In this document: positions 29,604 to 39,656 of the stretch, one piece after another
Numbering within the stretch: position 1 is the first letter of the stretch
Layout of the letters: each line of letters opens with the position of its first letter
Origin: Ustilago trichophora
Lineage: Eukaryota; Basidiomycota; Ustilaginomycetes; Ustilaginales; Ustilaginaceae
Assembly: GCA_900323505.1 (NCBI GenBank)
Contig: OOIN01000041.1
Location: 62,001-126,000 of the forward strand
DNA length: 64,000 nt
Direction of reading: 5' to 3'
Made by a program: the position numbers and the translations under genes
The notes under the pieces: generated by a model
Told to the model about the DNA's origin: nothing
The model's database searches: none
The model's input: only the letters and a program-made list of their open reading frames with translations

Positions 29604-31361
29604 TCAGCAGACAGGCATAAAGCTTCCCCCAGCACCCACACCACTACCGACCCCTCCCCAGAAGCTGCTGCTGGGAGCAACGTCCTTCTTGGTGTTGGGC
29701 TGGGGCAACAGCGATGGCGACGATCGCCTCAGGAGCGATGGTCGTGGGCTTTGAGATCGTGGTGAACCAGGCACTGCCAAAGTAGGGGTGCCAGGTCGTG
29801 ATGAAGAAGAAGAAGCATCGCCAAAGTTGAGAAATGCGCCTGGGGTCAAGGGCATTTCTTGTGTAGGGCTGGTGCGACCCGATGTGATACCTCCAACACC
29901 GCCGCTGAGGTTACCAGCAGTGCCGGCGGTGGTGGGCGAAGTGATGCTCTGAAGCGCTTCGAGGATCTTGCCCACATCCTGAGTGGAGATGGTTCTAGCC
30001 TTGATGGTCTTGACTTCATCCTTGAGGCTCTTGTTCTCCACGGAAAGCGAAGAAATCTGCTGACGAAGACCTTCGATGATGGCATCGCGGTCAGCAATCT
30101 GCTCCTCGAGCTGGGTAATGTATTCCTTTCTGCGGGTCCTAAAGTTGCGAGCCGAGATCTTGTTGCGAAGCTGGCGCTTTTCCTTGCTGCTGAGCTTCTT
30201 GTATTCTTCAGGATCGGGCTTGAGGTAGTTGATGTCGCCGACGGCCATAGGGATGGTGCTGAGAGGCTTGCTGCCGGATGACGACTTGGAAGGTGAGCTG
30301 TGACGCGAGTGATCATCGTCGTGCTCGTCATCGTCCGACATGCCATCTTCAGACATGGGTGCAGTGTCGTCGTGCTTGAGGCTGGATAGAGATGTCGAGA
30401 AGGACATGTGCTGGCTCTGGGCCGCAAGATCCGAAGGGCTGATGGAGGCCAGAGGCATCGAGAAGGGAGGCTGTGCGCCAGCAACGTTGTTTTCGACGAC
30501 ATGAGGGTCGATGGTAGCCGACTCGTAGTCGGTGGTGCGGAAGGGCGAGTTGCGGAAGAAGCCGAGCATCTGGTCAGAGTCGTCTTCAAACTTGATGACT
30601 TGGTTGCCGAGAGCATGCGAGGGTGCTTGGAGGAGGGAGGAGCTGGGCTCGCCAAAGACGGTAGCAAAGTCGACGAGGGCGTCATCCTGAGTGATGCTGT
30701 TGAGCGCGGGAGGAGTGGCGACGGGCGAGTAGCTGCGGCCAGAGAGGGCAGGCGACTCGGCAGTGTCGAGCTCGGGGGGGCTGGCGGTGTCCTTGATGGA
30801 AGCGGGAACAAAGGCAGCCGCTGGAGCGGCAGGCCGAGGCGTGGATACAGCCAGAGCAGCAGCTGGTGCCATCTTGGCGTGAGGAGGAGGAGGAGGAGGA
30901 GGTGGTGGACGAGCTACAGCAGCGACGGTGACCTGAGAGGTGGAGGCATGAGGCTGGGTAGATGGAGCGGTGATGTTGGTGGAAGGCTGTGCTGCGGGAG
31001 CAGGGGTGGCGGCGTTCTTGTTTTTGAACAAGCTGTCAAAGTGATTGCGAACATACCTGTCGAGGAGGGCCTCGCTGGGCTGAGTGCCAGCCTTGCGGAG
31101 CTCTACGGCGAGGTAGTATCTGAAAAAGACTTCCGGGGAAGAGCCAACCGGAGGAGGAGGCTGGTTCTCGTCGAGACCAACCTTGCGCATGTTGAAGGCA
31201 GCGGGTGGGGTGGAAGTGGACGAGGAGGAGGAGGAGGAGGAAGCGAGAGGAGCGTTGGAGGTAGTTCGAGCACGAGGCTGAAGAGTAGGGGAGGAAGGCA
31301 TCTTGACGATATCGTCGAAAGCGGTGAAGCTAGGGTTACGAGCGACTTGGGTGGCAGCCAT
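29604..31361 (-). CDS. bZIP transcription factor
   Basis: 585 aa, single exon. The basic region KEKRQLRNKISARNFRTRRK lies at about residues 390-412, with the N-x7-R bZIP signature, followed by a leucine-zipper helix with heptads to about 455. The N-terminus has Ala/Pro-rich and acidic Ser blocks typical of activation or regulatory segments, and a DE/DDEH-rich stretch near 345. The C-terminal Ser-rich SP-repeat region may be phosphorylated. Nuclear DNA-binding regulator; the basic region resembles a widespread basidiomycete bZIP group, and I give no gene name. The gene is divergent from SF1/BBP across a 2-kb promoter region. Confidence 0.88.
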   Translation of the reverse strand: MAATQVARNPSFTAFDDIVKMPSSPTLQPRARTTSNAPLASSSSSSSSTSTPPAAFNMRKVGLDENQPPPPVGSSPEVFFRYYLAVELRKAGTQPSEALLDRYVRNHFDSLFKNKNAATPAPAAQPSTNITAPSTQPHASTSQVTVAAVARPPPPPPPPPHAKMAPAAALAVSTPRPAAPAAAFVPASIKDTASPPELDTAESPALSGRSYSPVATPPALNSITQDDALVDFATVFGEPSSSLLQAPSHALGNQVIKFEDDSDQMLGFFRNSPFRTTDYESATIDPHVVENNVAGAQPPFSMPLASISPSDLAAQSQHMSFSTSLSSLKHDDTAPMSEDGMSDDDEHDDDHSRHSSPSKSSSGSKPLSTIPMAVGDINYLKPDPEEYKKLSSKEKRQLRNKISARNFRTRRKEYITQLEEQIADRDAIIEGLRQQISSLSVENKSLKDEVKTIKARTISTQDVGKILEALQSITSPTTAGTAGNLSGGVGGITSGRTSPTQEMPLTPGAFLNFGDASSSSSRPGTPTLAVPGSPRSQSPRPSLLRRSSPSLLPQPNTKKDVAPSSSFWGGVGSGVGAGGSFMPVC

Positions 31362-33395
31362 GGTAGCTAACTACTCTCAAGCTTGCGAGGCCGTCTTCGA
31401 GTGGGGATGTGCGTTGCGAAAGGTGGGAAAGCAATGTACACTGAAGAGAGCCAAGAGTGCGGTCAGTGTAGTTGGATTGAATGTATGCTGCTACGAACGC
31501 GTTGTTGGCAGAGCAGTCCAAGTGGTATCTGTCAATGCTGCGCAGATGGGACTGAGATGATGGATAGTGTTGGAAGAGAGGTGTGCTGTGGGAGAGAGGC
31601 GTTTGTTGTAAGTGGTGGTTGGATGTGATGGTGGTGTTGGTGGTGGTGGTGGTGGTGATGGGGAGAATGATAGAAAGTGTTGGGTGGAGTGAGAGATAGA
31701 TAGGAGGATCGATGCTGAGCTGAGTGTGGAAAGTGTGTGTGTGTGTGTGTGTGTGTCAAGTCAAAGCGGAAACTGAAAAGCGAGCGGCGGGGCCAAAAGG
31801 GAGATACAGTAGAGTGTTGGACAAAGGGCTCCTGAGCAGTCACGCATTTTGGGTGGCTGTGGCACAGACTCGGAGCTAAGATTGTACAGTACTGTGTGTA
31901 ATTTTACAGCGATACGATTCTGCCACTTTCGATTTCGTGTTGAATTCGCCTCATACATAGTGATTTCAGAGAGAGAGGGAGAGAGAGAGAGAGATTTGTT
32001 TTCTTCTCACAATTCACCAGCAAGGTCCTCTGTTGGACCAAAAAAGGGTCTTTTCCAAACGTAAAAGCACAGCACAGTACAGCACAGCTCAGCTCAGCTC
32101 AGCTCAGCTCAGCTCAGCACCCAACGGCAACCAACGATACTCTGTACAGTTTGTGTTGAGCCGCTGGCGTGATTCTTGTCTCTTGTGTCTCAGCTTGGAA
32201 TGGGCAAACCAAATGGCGGAATCATTTGGCGGTGCCCGCTTTGCATTGCTGCCGCTTGGACCTCTTTCTTTACTGCCAAGTGCCCCTGTGCAAGATGCTC
32301 TTTGCTTGCGTGCGATCCGTGGGTGTCTGTCTGTCTGTCTGTCTGTCGTTTCTTCTTGTTCTTCCTGACACCAAATGTTCGGTCAGCTTGTCAAGCGATT
32401 CCCGCGGAGGCGATTTGTACAAGCCTGCCCTCATGGTGAAGCTAGTTGTACAGTACCGTCATTCATCAGCATCACCACCACTTTGTCAAGTCCAACACAA
32501 AGGAAGACGATGGAAGTTCAAAGATAGAGGTCACCTTGACCCTTGTTACCACCTTTTCGACGTGGCCACTCTGTAAACGTCGCTGTGAATTGGTGGCAAC
32601 GACAGCACAATGATGCTGCTTTCAACAAGATGACAACAACAACTAAGCTGACTCTATTACTCATGCTGTAGGTTGCTGATGAGATTCTATCGAGATGTGT
32701 GTGTGTGTGTGTGTGTGTGACAGGTGACCGCTCATTGCAGCTCGGCAGTGCAAAAAGGCATGCTTACGCGTCCCTCTTTTCTCTCTGTTCAGGGTCCAAT
32801 CTCACTCCTTTTTTACGCTTGGCTGCATATGAAAGTGACGACACGATCACTGCTGTTTGAAATTCGGGTCAAGTGTTAGGCTCATTTTACTCACACGTTA
32901 TTCTAAAATCGCCCGATGCTCATCCTCCGATTTGAGGCTCCATTTACCGATGTCAGGGTTCGAACTTTTTTTTCTGCAATTTCGCCATTTGGAGTGTGCG
33001 TGAGAGCACAATTTCAACACAATCTCTTCTCTGTTTTCTTTTCTTTCTCGCTCGCTCGCTCGCTCATCGGCCCCGCAGTTGAAGGACAACAGAATCAATC
33101 CAAAAGCGCAGTCGTCGATGCTCAACCATTCCTACCCTCATGCATCCTTCTCCTCGACATCTTTCCTTGCGGACTGCATATATCACCGTCTTTTATACTC
33201 AAAATCAATCCGAGATTCATTTGCCACTGCTTGCTCGCATCCCGCTAGTGGCACTCTCTGCAACAGGCGCTCAAACTCGATCCCGCCAAACAACGGAACT
33301 CGCTTCCCATCTGCATTCCTTCCGCTTCTCCTGCAAGTGACCGCAACATTCTATCTATTCCATCGTACCAATCAACTCGAAGTTCAAACGCAATC
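31362..33395. promoter_or_regulatory. Divergent promoter region (bZIP / SF1), repeat-rich
   Basis: About 2 kb between divergent starts. It contains (TG)n runs at about 31733-31756 and 32697-32719, a (CAGCT)n repeat at about 32085-32118, a (TGTC)n run at about 32324-32347, and TACAGTA motifs at 31805, 31885 and 32449. No gene supported. Confidence 0.55.
32085..32118 (+). repeat. (CAGCT)n pentanucleotide repeat
   Basis: About six tandem CAGCT units in the bZIP/SF1 promoter region, preceded by imperfect ACAGCAC/ACAGTAC repeats. Confidence 0.9.
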
Positions 33396-35387
33396 ATGTC
33401 GTGGAGGAGTAATGCCCAACGTACCGGCATGAACGCACAGCCGCTTCAAGGCGCAAGACGCTGGGGTGGTGGTGCAGCCGCAGGCGGTGATGGAGGTCCA
33501 TCGGGCTCTGGCTCACCATCTTCCAACTATCAGCAGTCTCACCCCTATCAGTCCTCGTATCACCAACAACACCAACAACAGCCTTCGCATCCTTACAACT
33601 CGCCACCATCGGCTTCCACTTCCTCTTCCAACCCAAGAGACGCTGCACTCGCAGCTGCTGCCGCCGTAGCTGCCAGCATCGGTATCAAGCGCGACCGTGA
33701 TTCTTCTTCCCATCCTTCATCCTATGGCGCTCCCTCATCCTCGTCTGCATCTGCATCCGACCCAACTGGCGCTGACGGTGGTCCTCGCAAGCGCAAGTCG
33801 CGTTGGGGCGATGCTACCGACAAGATCACCATCCCCACCGCCATCGGCGCCAACGTCTCCGCCGAAGAACTCGACAAGTACGCCATCCAAGTTCGTCTCG
33901 ACGAGATCTCTCGCAAGCTTCGTTCCGGCGACTTCATCCCTCCCGATCGTGAACGCTCCCCTTCCCCACCACCCACCTACGACAACCAAGGTCGCCGCAC
34001 CAACACACGCGAAGTTCGTTACCGCAAGAAGCTCGAAGATGAGCGCGTCTCCCTTGTCGACCGTCAGTTGAAGCTCGATCCCAACTTCCGCCCACCCTCC
34101 GACTACCATGCCATCAAACGCAACCAGCGACCTACCGAAAAAGTCTACTTGCCAATCAAAGAGTTCCCCGAGATCAACTTTTTCGGTCTTTTGGTCGGGC
34201 CTCGAGGAAACACGCTCAAGACCATGGAGCGTCAGAGCGGAGCCAAAATCTCAATCCGTGGCAAAGGCTCCGTCAAAGAAGGCAAGGGCAAAGGAGGCGA
34301 CGAAGACGAAGAAGAGATGCACTGCGTCGTAGCCGCCGATGACGAAGCAGCCGTCAAAAAGTGTATCAAGCTTATCAACCAAGTCATCGAAACCGCCGCC
34401 TCCACTCCCGAAGGAGAGAACGATCACAAGCGAAACCAGCTTCGCGAACTCGCCGCACTCAACGGTACTTTGCGAGACGATGAAAACCAGCTCTGCAAGA
34501 ATTGCGGCAACAAGGGTCACCGAGCCTTTGAATGTCCAGAACAACGCAATTGGACAGCGCACATCATCTGTCATCGCTGTGGAGGGCAGGGTCATCTTGC
34601 GAGGGATTGTACACAAGGTAGAGCTGGGAATTTTGGTCCTGCTGGTGGAGCTCCTGGTGGCCCGACTGGACCCGGTGGTGCGCCAGGGACAGGCAATAGA
34701 CAGTTCGATTCCGAGTATGCAAATCTCATGGCCGAGTTGGGTGAACCGTCTGCGGCTGGTGCTGGTGCTGGTGCTGGTGCTGGTGCTGCCCCGACGACCG
34801 CGATGAACGGTGGAAGCAATGGAGCACCGGCGGTAGGTGCGGATGGCAAAAAGATTCCCCCTTGGCGAAATCCCGAAGTGTGGACTCAACCTGGATTTGG
34901 CGCATCCCGAGGAGGAGGCGGCCCGGACTCCGGCCGTGGAGGATGGGGTCATCACCGAGGAGGCTACAACAACCGAGGCGATCGCAATGGCGCAGGCTAC
35001 AACTCGCATCCGTACCAACAACAACCCTACCAGGGCCCATACCATCACCAGCAACAACAGCAACCATACGCAGGAGCCTACGACCAGTCGCAACCAACCA
35101 ACACCGCCGCCACCACCGCTGCTGCTGGAGAAGAAGGACAAAAGGACTACTCTGCCGAATGGGCAGCATATTACGCCGCTCAAGCAGCCTATGCTGATCC
35201 CAACGCCGCTGCCGCTGCCGCCGCCGCCGCTGGTGGTGGTGCGAATGCAGCTCAAACTGGAGAAGGTGCAGGACAACAGGTGGACTACACAAAAGAATGG
35301 GAAGAGTATTATCGCATGCAGGCGGCTGCTGCTGCACAAGAGGGCGGTGCTGCGTATGGAGCTTCGGCTGGACAGGCTCAAATTTAG
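33396..35387 (+). CDS. Branchpoint-bridging protein SF1/BBP (Msl5-type)
   Basis: 663 aa. In order: a UHM-ligand motif RKRKSRWGD (about 131-139) that in SF1 contacts U2AF; a SPSPPP phosphosite motif (about 188-193); a KH-QUA2 RNA-binding domain (about 205-340) with GPRG at 268-271; two CCHC zinc knuckles (C367/C370/H375/C380 and C392/C395/H400/C405); and a Gly/Gln/Ala-rich tail. Near the C-terminus two repeats, DYSAEWAAYYAAQ and DYTKEWEEYYRMQ, resemble WxxYY motifs of KH-type RNA-binding proteins. It recognises the intron branchpoint during early spliceosome assembly in the nucleus. The start ATG at 33396 gives a normal SF1 N-terminus. A (GGTGCT)n repeat at about 34758-34787 encodes an Ala/Gly run. 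Confidence 0.95.
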   Translation: MSWRSNAQRTGMNAQPLQGARRWGGGAAAGGDGGPSGSGSPSSNYQQSHPYQSSYHQQHQQQPSHPYNSPPSASTSSSNPRDAALAAAAAVAASIGIKRDRDSSSHPSSYGAPSSSSASASDPTGADGGPRKRKSRWGDATDKITIPTAIGANVSAEELDKYAIQVRLDEISRKLRSGDFIPPDRERSPSPPPTYDNQGRRTNTREVRYRKKLEDERVSLVDRQLKLDPNFRPPSDYHAIKRNQRPTEKVYLPIKEFPEINFFGLLVGPRGNTLKTMERQSGAKISIRGKGSVKEGKGKGGDEDEEEMHCVVAADDEAAVKKCIKLINQVIETAASTPEGENDHKRNQLRELAALNGTLRDDENQLCKNCGNKGHRAFECPEQRNWTAHIICHRCGGQGHLARDCTQGRAGNFGPAGGAPGGPTGPGGAPGTGNRQFDSEYANLMAELGEPSAAGAGAGAGAGAAPTTAMNGGSNGAPAVGADGKKIPPWRNPEVWTQPGFGASRGGGGPDSGRGGWGHHRGGYNNRGDRNGAGYNSHPYQQQPYQGPYHHQQQQQPYAGAYDQSQPTNTAATTAAAGEEGQKDYSAEWAAYYAAQAAYADPNAAAAAAAAAGGGANAAQTGEGAGQQVDYTKEWEEYYRMQAAAAAQEGGAAYGASAGQAQI

Positions 35388-35658
35388 TCTGCGAATGCGC
35401 CAATCTTGTTTGGTGTCATGCTAGATCTCTCTCTTTCTCTCTCATTCGTCGTCCTGGTAATCAATGTCATACTGTAATGGAGTCAAGTAATCCAAGGCGA
35501 AAACCCATCCTCTTTTGTCTGCCGAGAAGAACACAACCTGTTTCCAAAGATCAACACTTTGCATGCGTCGTAACCTCATTCAAGAGATAAACTAAAAGTA
35601 CAAACTACAAGTACAAAACCCAAGCTTTTTGCTAACGGGGGTTGTTCTTTTGCTTCGA

Positions 35659-36632
35659 TCAATCGTAATCCTCGTCCTCATCGAGGGGCCTTTTGACGCC
35701 TCTCGAGGGATCGATTCGATCTTTTTGGTCTTCCTGAGTTTGTCCTCCTTGCGATTGGCTTGGATGGACAGTGGTCATGCTTACATCTCCATCGTCTCCA
35801 TCTGCATCTTCGGCGTCATAATCGTCGTTTTCTTCTTCCGCTGCTCTTCTGGGTTGACTTTCGAAGAGGTTGCTGTTCTGGGTGCTTTCGCCACCACTTG
35901 GAGCTGTGGCTGTTGTGGTTTGCGAGCCTTCGGCAGGACCACCGGTAACAACGGCGGAAGATGATGAGGGTTGTAGCTCCTCAAAATCGTCAAAGTCTTC
36001 AGGGGGTGGATTGGGGACGATTCCAAAGTTGACGTTGGTTAGACAGTGTTGTGGTGGTGGCAGGCGAACACCGTGACGATCGGATATGGGAGGTAGAGGA
36101 AGCGCGTTCACTGTGCTTGCTAGTCCGAGGAGCATCTGTGCGATTGCAAGGATACAAAGTGATGATGAGAATGTCAGCTTCCATCTTGTACTCTTCTGCA
36201 CTTGGCTCTTTCTCTCGTCTGCCCTTCTCTTCTTGACTGAACTCTCCTCCGCGCATCGCACCACATCGAATCACGGTCGGCCACCGTCTTGAATGGGAAA
36301 GAAGAATGAAACGAAGAATGACGACAGCTCGTACTTACATCCTTTTCCAGTGCGCCAGTAAAACTATGGTTAACCCTGGTCTGAATGGCCAGATTGACAT
36401 CGTCCAAGCTCAAATTACTCCCCGCCTGTCTCTGATTTGCATGGTCCGAATAAACCAGTGCGTCAGAGAGAACATCATATGTGTAGCGATGTGCGAATTC
36501 CAACAGCTGCAACAACACTGCTGGTTCGACGTCGGATACCCCCATAGAGGAGAGAATCAAGGCGATCAGACGGGCATCTCGCGGAACGGGTCCACGAAGT
36601 CCCGTATCGTTGATACTGTCGTATTGGACCAT
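35659..36632 (-). CDS. TAF9: TFIID/SAGA subunit TAF9
   Basis: Two exons on the minus strand: 36632-36339 (98 codons) and 36135-35659, joined across a 203-nt intron with donor GTAAGT and acceptor CACAG. The product is 256 aa. Exon 1 is the histone-fold domain (PRDARLIALILSSMGV, LLEFAHRYTYDVL, LDDVNLAIQ). Exon 2 starts at MLLGLASTVNALPLPP and carries the TAF9 signature HGVRLPPPQHCLTNVNFGIVP. The last about 110 residues are acidic and disordered, ending in a DEDEDYD-type tail. TAF9 pairs with TAF6 in TFIID and SAGA. The joint is in phase and rebuilds the known TAF9 order, so I am confident in the model. Confidence 0.92.
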
Positions 36633-37747
36633 CTCGCAAAGGTCGCAAAGGCAAGGCGAACGATGGCAGGATTATGCGAGGTGGAACTGGAGAGGGTGAG
36701 GTTGATGGTGGTGGTGGTAGCAGGGACGAGGATGCAAGATCTGCATCGTCTGAGCGCGTGTGTTGTTGGGTTTGGACCCGACTTCCGACCTCGCGAAAAA
36801 AATTGGTATTTGTTAGATCCAAATGTATGCCCTTCCCTTCGAGGAGTGAAAGCTTGTTGGAGTCAACATCACACACACTGCGCTCCTGTCTGCTTGGACA
36901 AAGACATACGAGAGATAGAAGCAGTAGAGGAACAGCTGCAGCATCCGATGGATGTACAAGGCTCGCCCAGGTTCCCCCGCTCTCGGCGAGCAGAGGAGAC
37001 CTCGCTGATACCAAGGGCCAGGAGTGCTTTCAAGCTTCTACACCTGCGGATATCTCCTTCGCCTCAGAAAGACCATAACTTCCCCCCGACCAAGGTCTAT
37101 ACGAGTTATGTTTGAGTGACGAATGCGTACGCAATTTGGAAGATGTCTCATGCAAAGGCGCTAAGCTCTGGTCGGCCGGTCTTAAGGTGGACGCTTGCAG
37201 GGCTCAAAAGCCTCTTTGAAAGACTCGAGGTGCCGGTTCGCGAAGAGAGTGAGAAATTGGACTGCAAACGATCCTACAAAACTCCTTCCACATCCAGAAT
37301 TGGCTTAAAAGCGAAACTGTGCGGTTACAAATTTGGCCAGCCGCAGCTTCGTTTTGCCAAGTCCTTCCCCAAGCACTCGTTGCTGGAGGGGTAGTACGAA
37401 GCAACAACAGCCTTGCAATCTGCTACAGCCGTCAGAACATCAGCAGAAGAAAAGGGTGCTCTGCCCCCGGTGCGCATCCGGCCAAGCATATCAAGGTCAT
37501 CCTACCAAATATTCTTTCCGGTAGACATTGCTGTATGCTCCAGTCTCGCTCCCCGCCTGCTCAGCGCATCTTTGCTTTCCGTCCCGACCCGAACTTTACG
37601 ATTTCTGTAGGCTGAGTGATCGGGCAATCGATGATAGTCGCATGAAGTTTGGAAGAGAAACGTCGTTATGATGCAAGGTGCTAGTGTACAAGGGTTGGTG
37701 GTGGTTCGAGAAGTGTTGTGTATGTATGCTTGAAGTGATTCCATGAT
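36633..37747. other. Intergenic: TAF9 promoter and 3' flank of uS14m
   Basis: No gene supported; overlapping frames on both strands lack domains. It should hold the TAF9 promoter next to 36633. Confidence 0.5.
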
Positions 37748-38160
37748 TTACCAAGAAGCCTTCTTGACGCCTGGCAGCTCGTTTGCCAATGCCTTCATGC
37801 GGAACTGATACTGCGATCCCATACCAAAAAAAGACCAGATCCAAAGCGTTGTCAGCATTTCCACGCCTCTTCTCTTCCTCTTCACTTTGCCAAGGGCAGC
37901 GCGATACTTACGCGACAGAGTCCGAACTCGGAAATGACACCTCGGCCTCTTCCGGTCTCAGTGCATCGATTCGATACGGCAACGGGCCTAGTCTTGTTGG
38001 GGAACTGGTTGAGTTGGAGTTGGGCCTGGTGGCGCACTTTTTGAGGGAGGGTGGTGTTGCGTGCAATGTACTTGAAGGCTCGACGGACGAGTTCGTTGGA
38101 TTGGACGGCTTGGCGGGTAGCCATGTCACGGAGGACTCGGGCGTTTGGTCGGACCGGCAT
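37748..38160 (-). CDS. MRP2: Mitochondrial small-subunit ribosomal protein uS14m (Mrp2)
   Basis: Two exons: 38160-37912 (83 codons) and 37810-37748, with donor GTAAGT and acceptor GCAG. The product is 103 aa. The C-terminal half has the uS14 signature NRCTETGRGRGVISEFGLCR running across the splice into YQFRMKALANELPGVKKASW, the usual end of the family. The N-terminus is short and basic. A component of the mitochondrial ribosome small subunit, near the decoding region. The first exon alone would lack the invariant FRMKALANELPG segment, which supports the splice. Divergent from Gemin2. Confidence 0.93.
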
Positions 38161-38639
38161 GTTGACTGATGCTCCAAGGTATGATTGAAGCAGAAAGGAG
38201 AAAAGGTGATGAGAGAGGAGGCTATAATTGGTGGTAAGGCAGTAGGAGCATGGGGTAAAGGGCAATGTCAAAAAAGTTGAGAAGAAGCTCCCTTCTGAGA
38301 ATGCGCCGGATTTCGGATCCGCGACTTTAAGAGCGATGTTATGCCGCTGTGGGGAACAGAATGGAGGAAAATTTGCTCACTATGCCTCCACTCAATGGCC
38401 CCAAAAAAAAAAAGTGTCGCAAGGGTCCAACAAGAAGAACACTGGCCAATCTTCATACAGTAGCTTGCTTCTGCTCTATCTTCTAACCAGGTCATAGATC
38501 ACCATCTCACGATCACTCTTACCCCTTGGCACACGGTCCTGCACGGTGTACAAATAGGCTGAGACGTCAGCACAAGGGCATGTGCTAGATTCACTACACA
38601 CTGGGCAGTCCTCCACCGACATCTCACCGCGCCTGCAAA
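38161..38639. promoter_or_regulatory. Divergent promoter (uS14m / Gemin2)
   Basis: About 480 bp between divergent ATGs, with TACAGTA at 38457-38463 and an A-run near 38403-38412. No other feature seen. Confidence 0.5.
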
Positions 38640-39656
38640 ATGATGGCACCACCAACCCCAGGACCGCCGCACAAGAAGCGCCGATACGACCAAAGTAACA
38701 CCCCAGCACACGATGATTCGTTCGGAATTCAATCACTTCCGGTGGCCACCCTTCCTGACGACTTTTCAGGCGAACCCATCGACGGCGAACAATACCTCGC
38801 AGTGGTACGACGGGAGGCGGCCGCTGCGCCTGGCGTCTTTTTCGCCGCACACAATCCGTATGCTGAACCCTCGCTGTCACCTCCCCTCGCAATTTCCCAA
38901 GACATCGTATCTACCGAACCAGATTCTCTATCACAAGCGACCAAGCGGGACAATGATGATCTATGCATGCCCTCCTTCGAATGGCGATCCACCTTCATCC
39001 TACACTTCAAAAATGCCCGCGAATCGCTCTCCAATCCACCCACTCACCCTGTCAAACTCACAAAAGACGACTTGCCAAAGCTCTCCAACACCAACGCCTG
39101 GTATGCTTGGATCCACGGTCGGCCTCCACCGCCCACATCACCCGCAGAAGTGGAAAAGCAAGCCGGTAAAGGCTACGAATGGCGGACGCGCGAACCGTCG
39201 GGCCCTCTTTTATTGCGATTGAACACGGAGCAGATACTAGCACTGCTGGAGGCATTTCCGTACTGGATTGCGCACAGGGTGGCGATACCGGATGGCCAGA
39301 GCAAGAAGGAGGATAGGAGAGAGGGAGAAGTGCTGCAGCCGTTGCACGCGAGATGGCTGTTTGCGCTGCTGTTGAGGCTGGATGGGAGATTGGTCAGTGA
39401 AGAGATTAGTGTGCTGAGGACGCTGGCGAGGGCTTGTGTGGCTGCGATTACGCTATCGAGGATTCGGAGGAAGGCGTTGGGTTCGAGGAAGAAGGAAGAT
39501 GCTGGTCGTGCGGCAGAAGAAGAGGGGGAGAGTGAGGAACAGAGGATGAGGAGAGATGAAGCTGGAGCTTGGATGGTGGTCGCCATCGTGGCTGGGGTAT
39601 GGGGACAGCTGGATCTTTGGGAGGATGCCAGAGTTGATATGAGGCGTGTCACTTGA
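38640..39656 (+). CDS. Gemin2/SIP1-family snRNP assembly factor
   Basis: 338 aa, single exon. The SIP1 motif near residue 45 reads EPIDGEQYLAVVRREA. The C-terminal half has the helical Gemin2 blocks: HARWLFALLLRLDGRL, then LRTLARACVAAI, and AWMVVAIVAGVWGQLDLWED. A basic KKRR near the N-terminus may act in nuclear import. Gemin2 (Brr1 in yeast) binds the Sm ring during snRNP assembly. An acidic linker at about 280-305 replaces a less conserved loop. Two adjacent ATGs start the frame; either is possible. Divergent from uS14m. Confidence 0.8.
   Translation: MMAPPTPGPPHKKRRYDQSNTPAHDDSFGIQSLPVATLPDDFSGEPIDGEQYLAVVRREAAAAPGVFFAAHNPYAEPSLSPPLAISQDIVSTEPDSLSQATKRDNDDLCMPSFEWRSTFILHFKNARESLSNPPTHPVKLTKDDLPKLSNTNAWYAWIHGRPPPPTSPAEVEKQAGKGYEWRTREPSGPLLLRLNTEQILALLEAFPYWIAHRVAIPDGQSKKEDRREGEVLQPLHARWLFALLLRLDGRLVSEEISVLRTLARACVAAITLSRIRRKALGSRKKEDAGRAAEEEGESEEQRMRRDEAGAWMVVAIVAGVWGQLDLWEDARVDMRRVT

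Noticed and set aside
29846..30811. 321-codon frame overlapping the bZIP gene on the same strand
   Set aside because: Shadow of a low-complexity gene; the bZIP domain lies in the other frame.
34251..35381. 376-codon frame antisense to SF1/BBP
   Set aside because: A shadow of the low-complexity coding strand; the plus strand encodes clear KH and zinc-knuckle domains.
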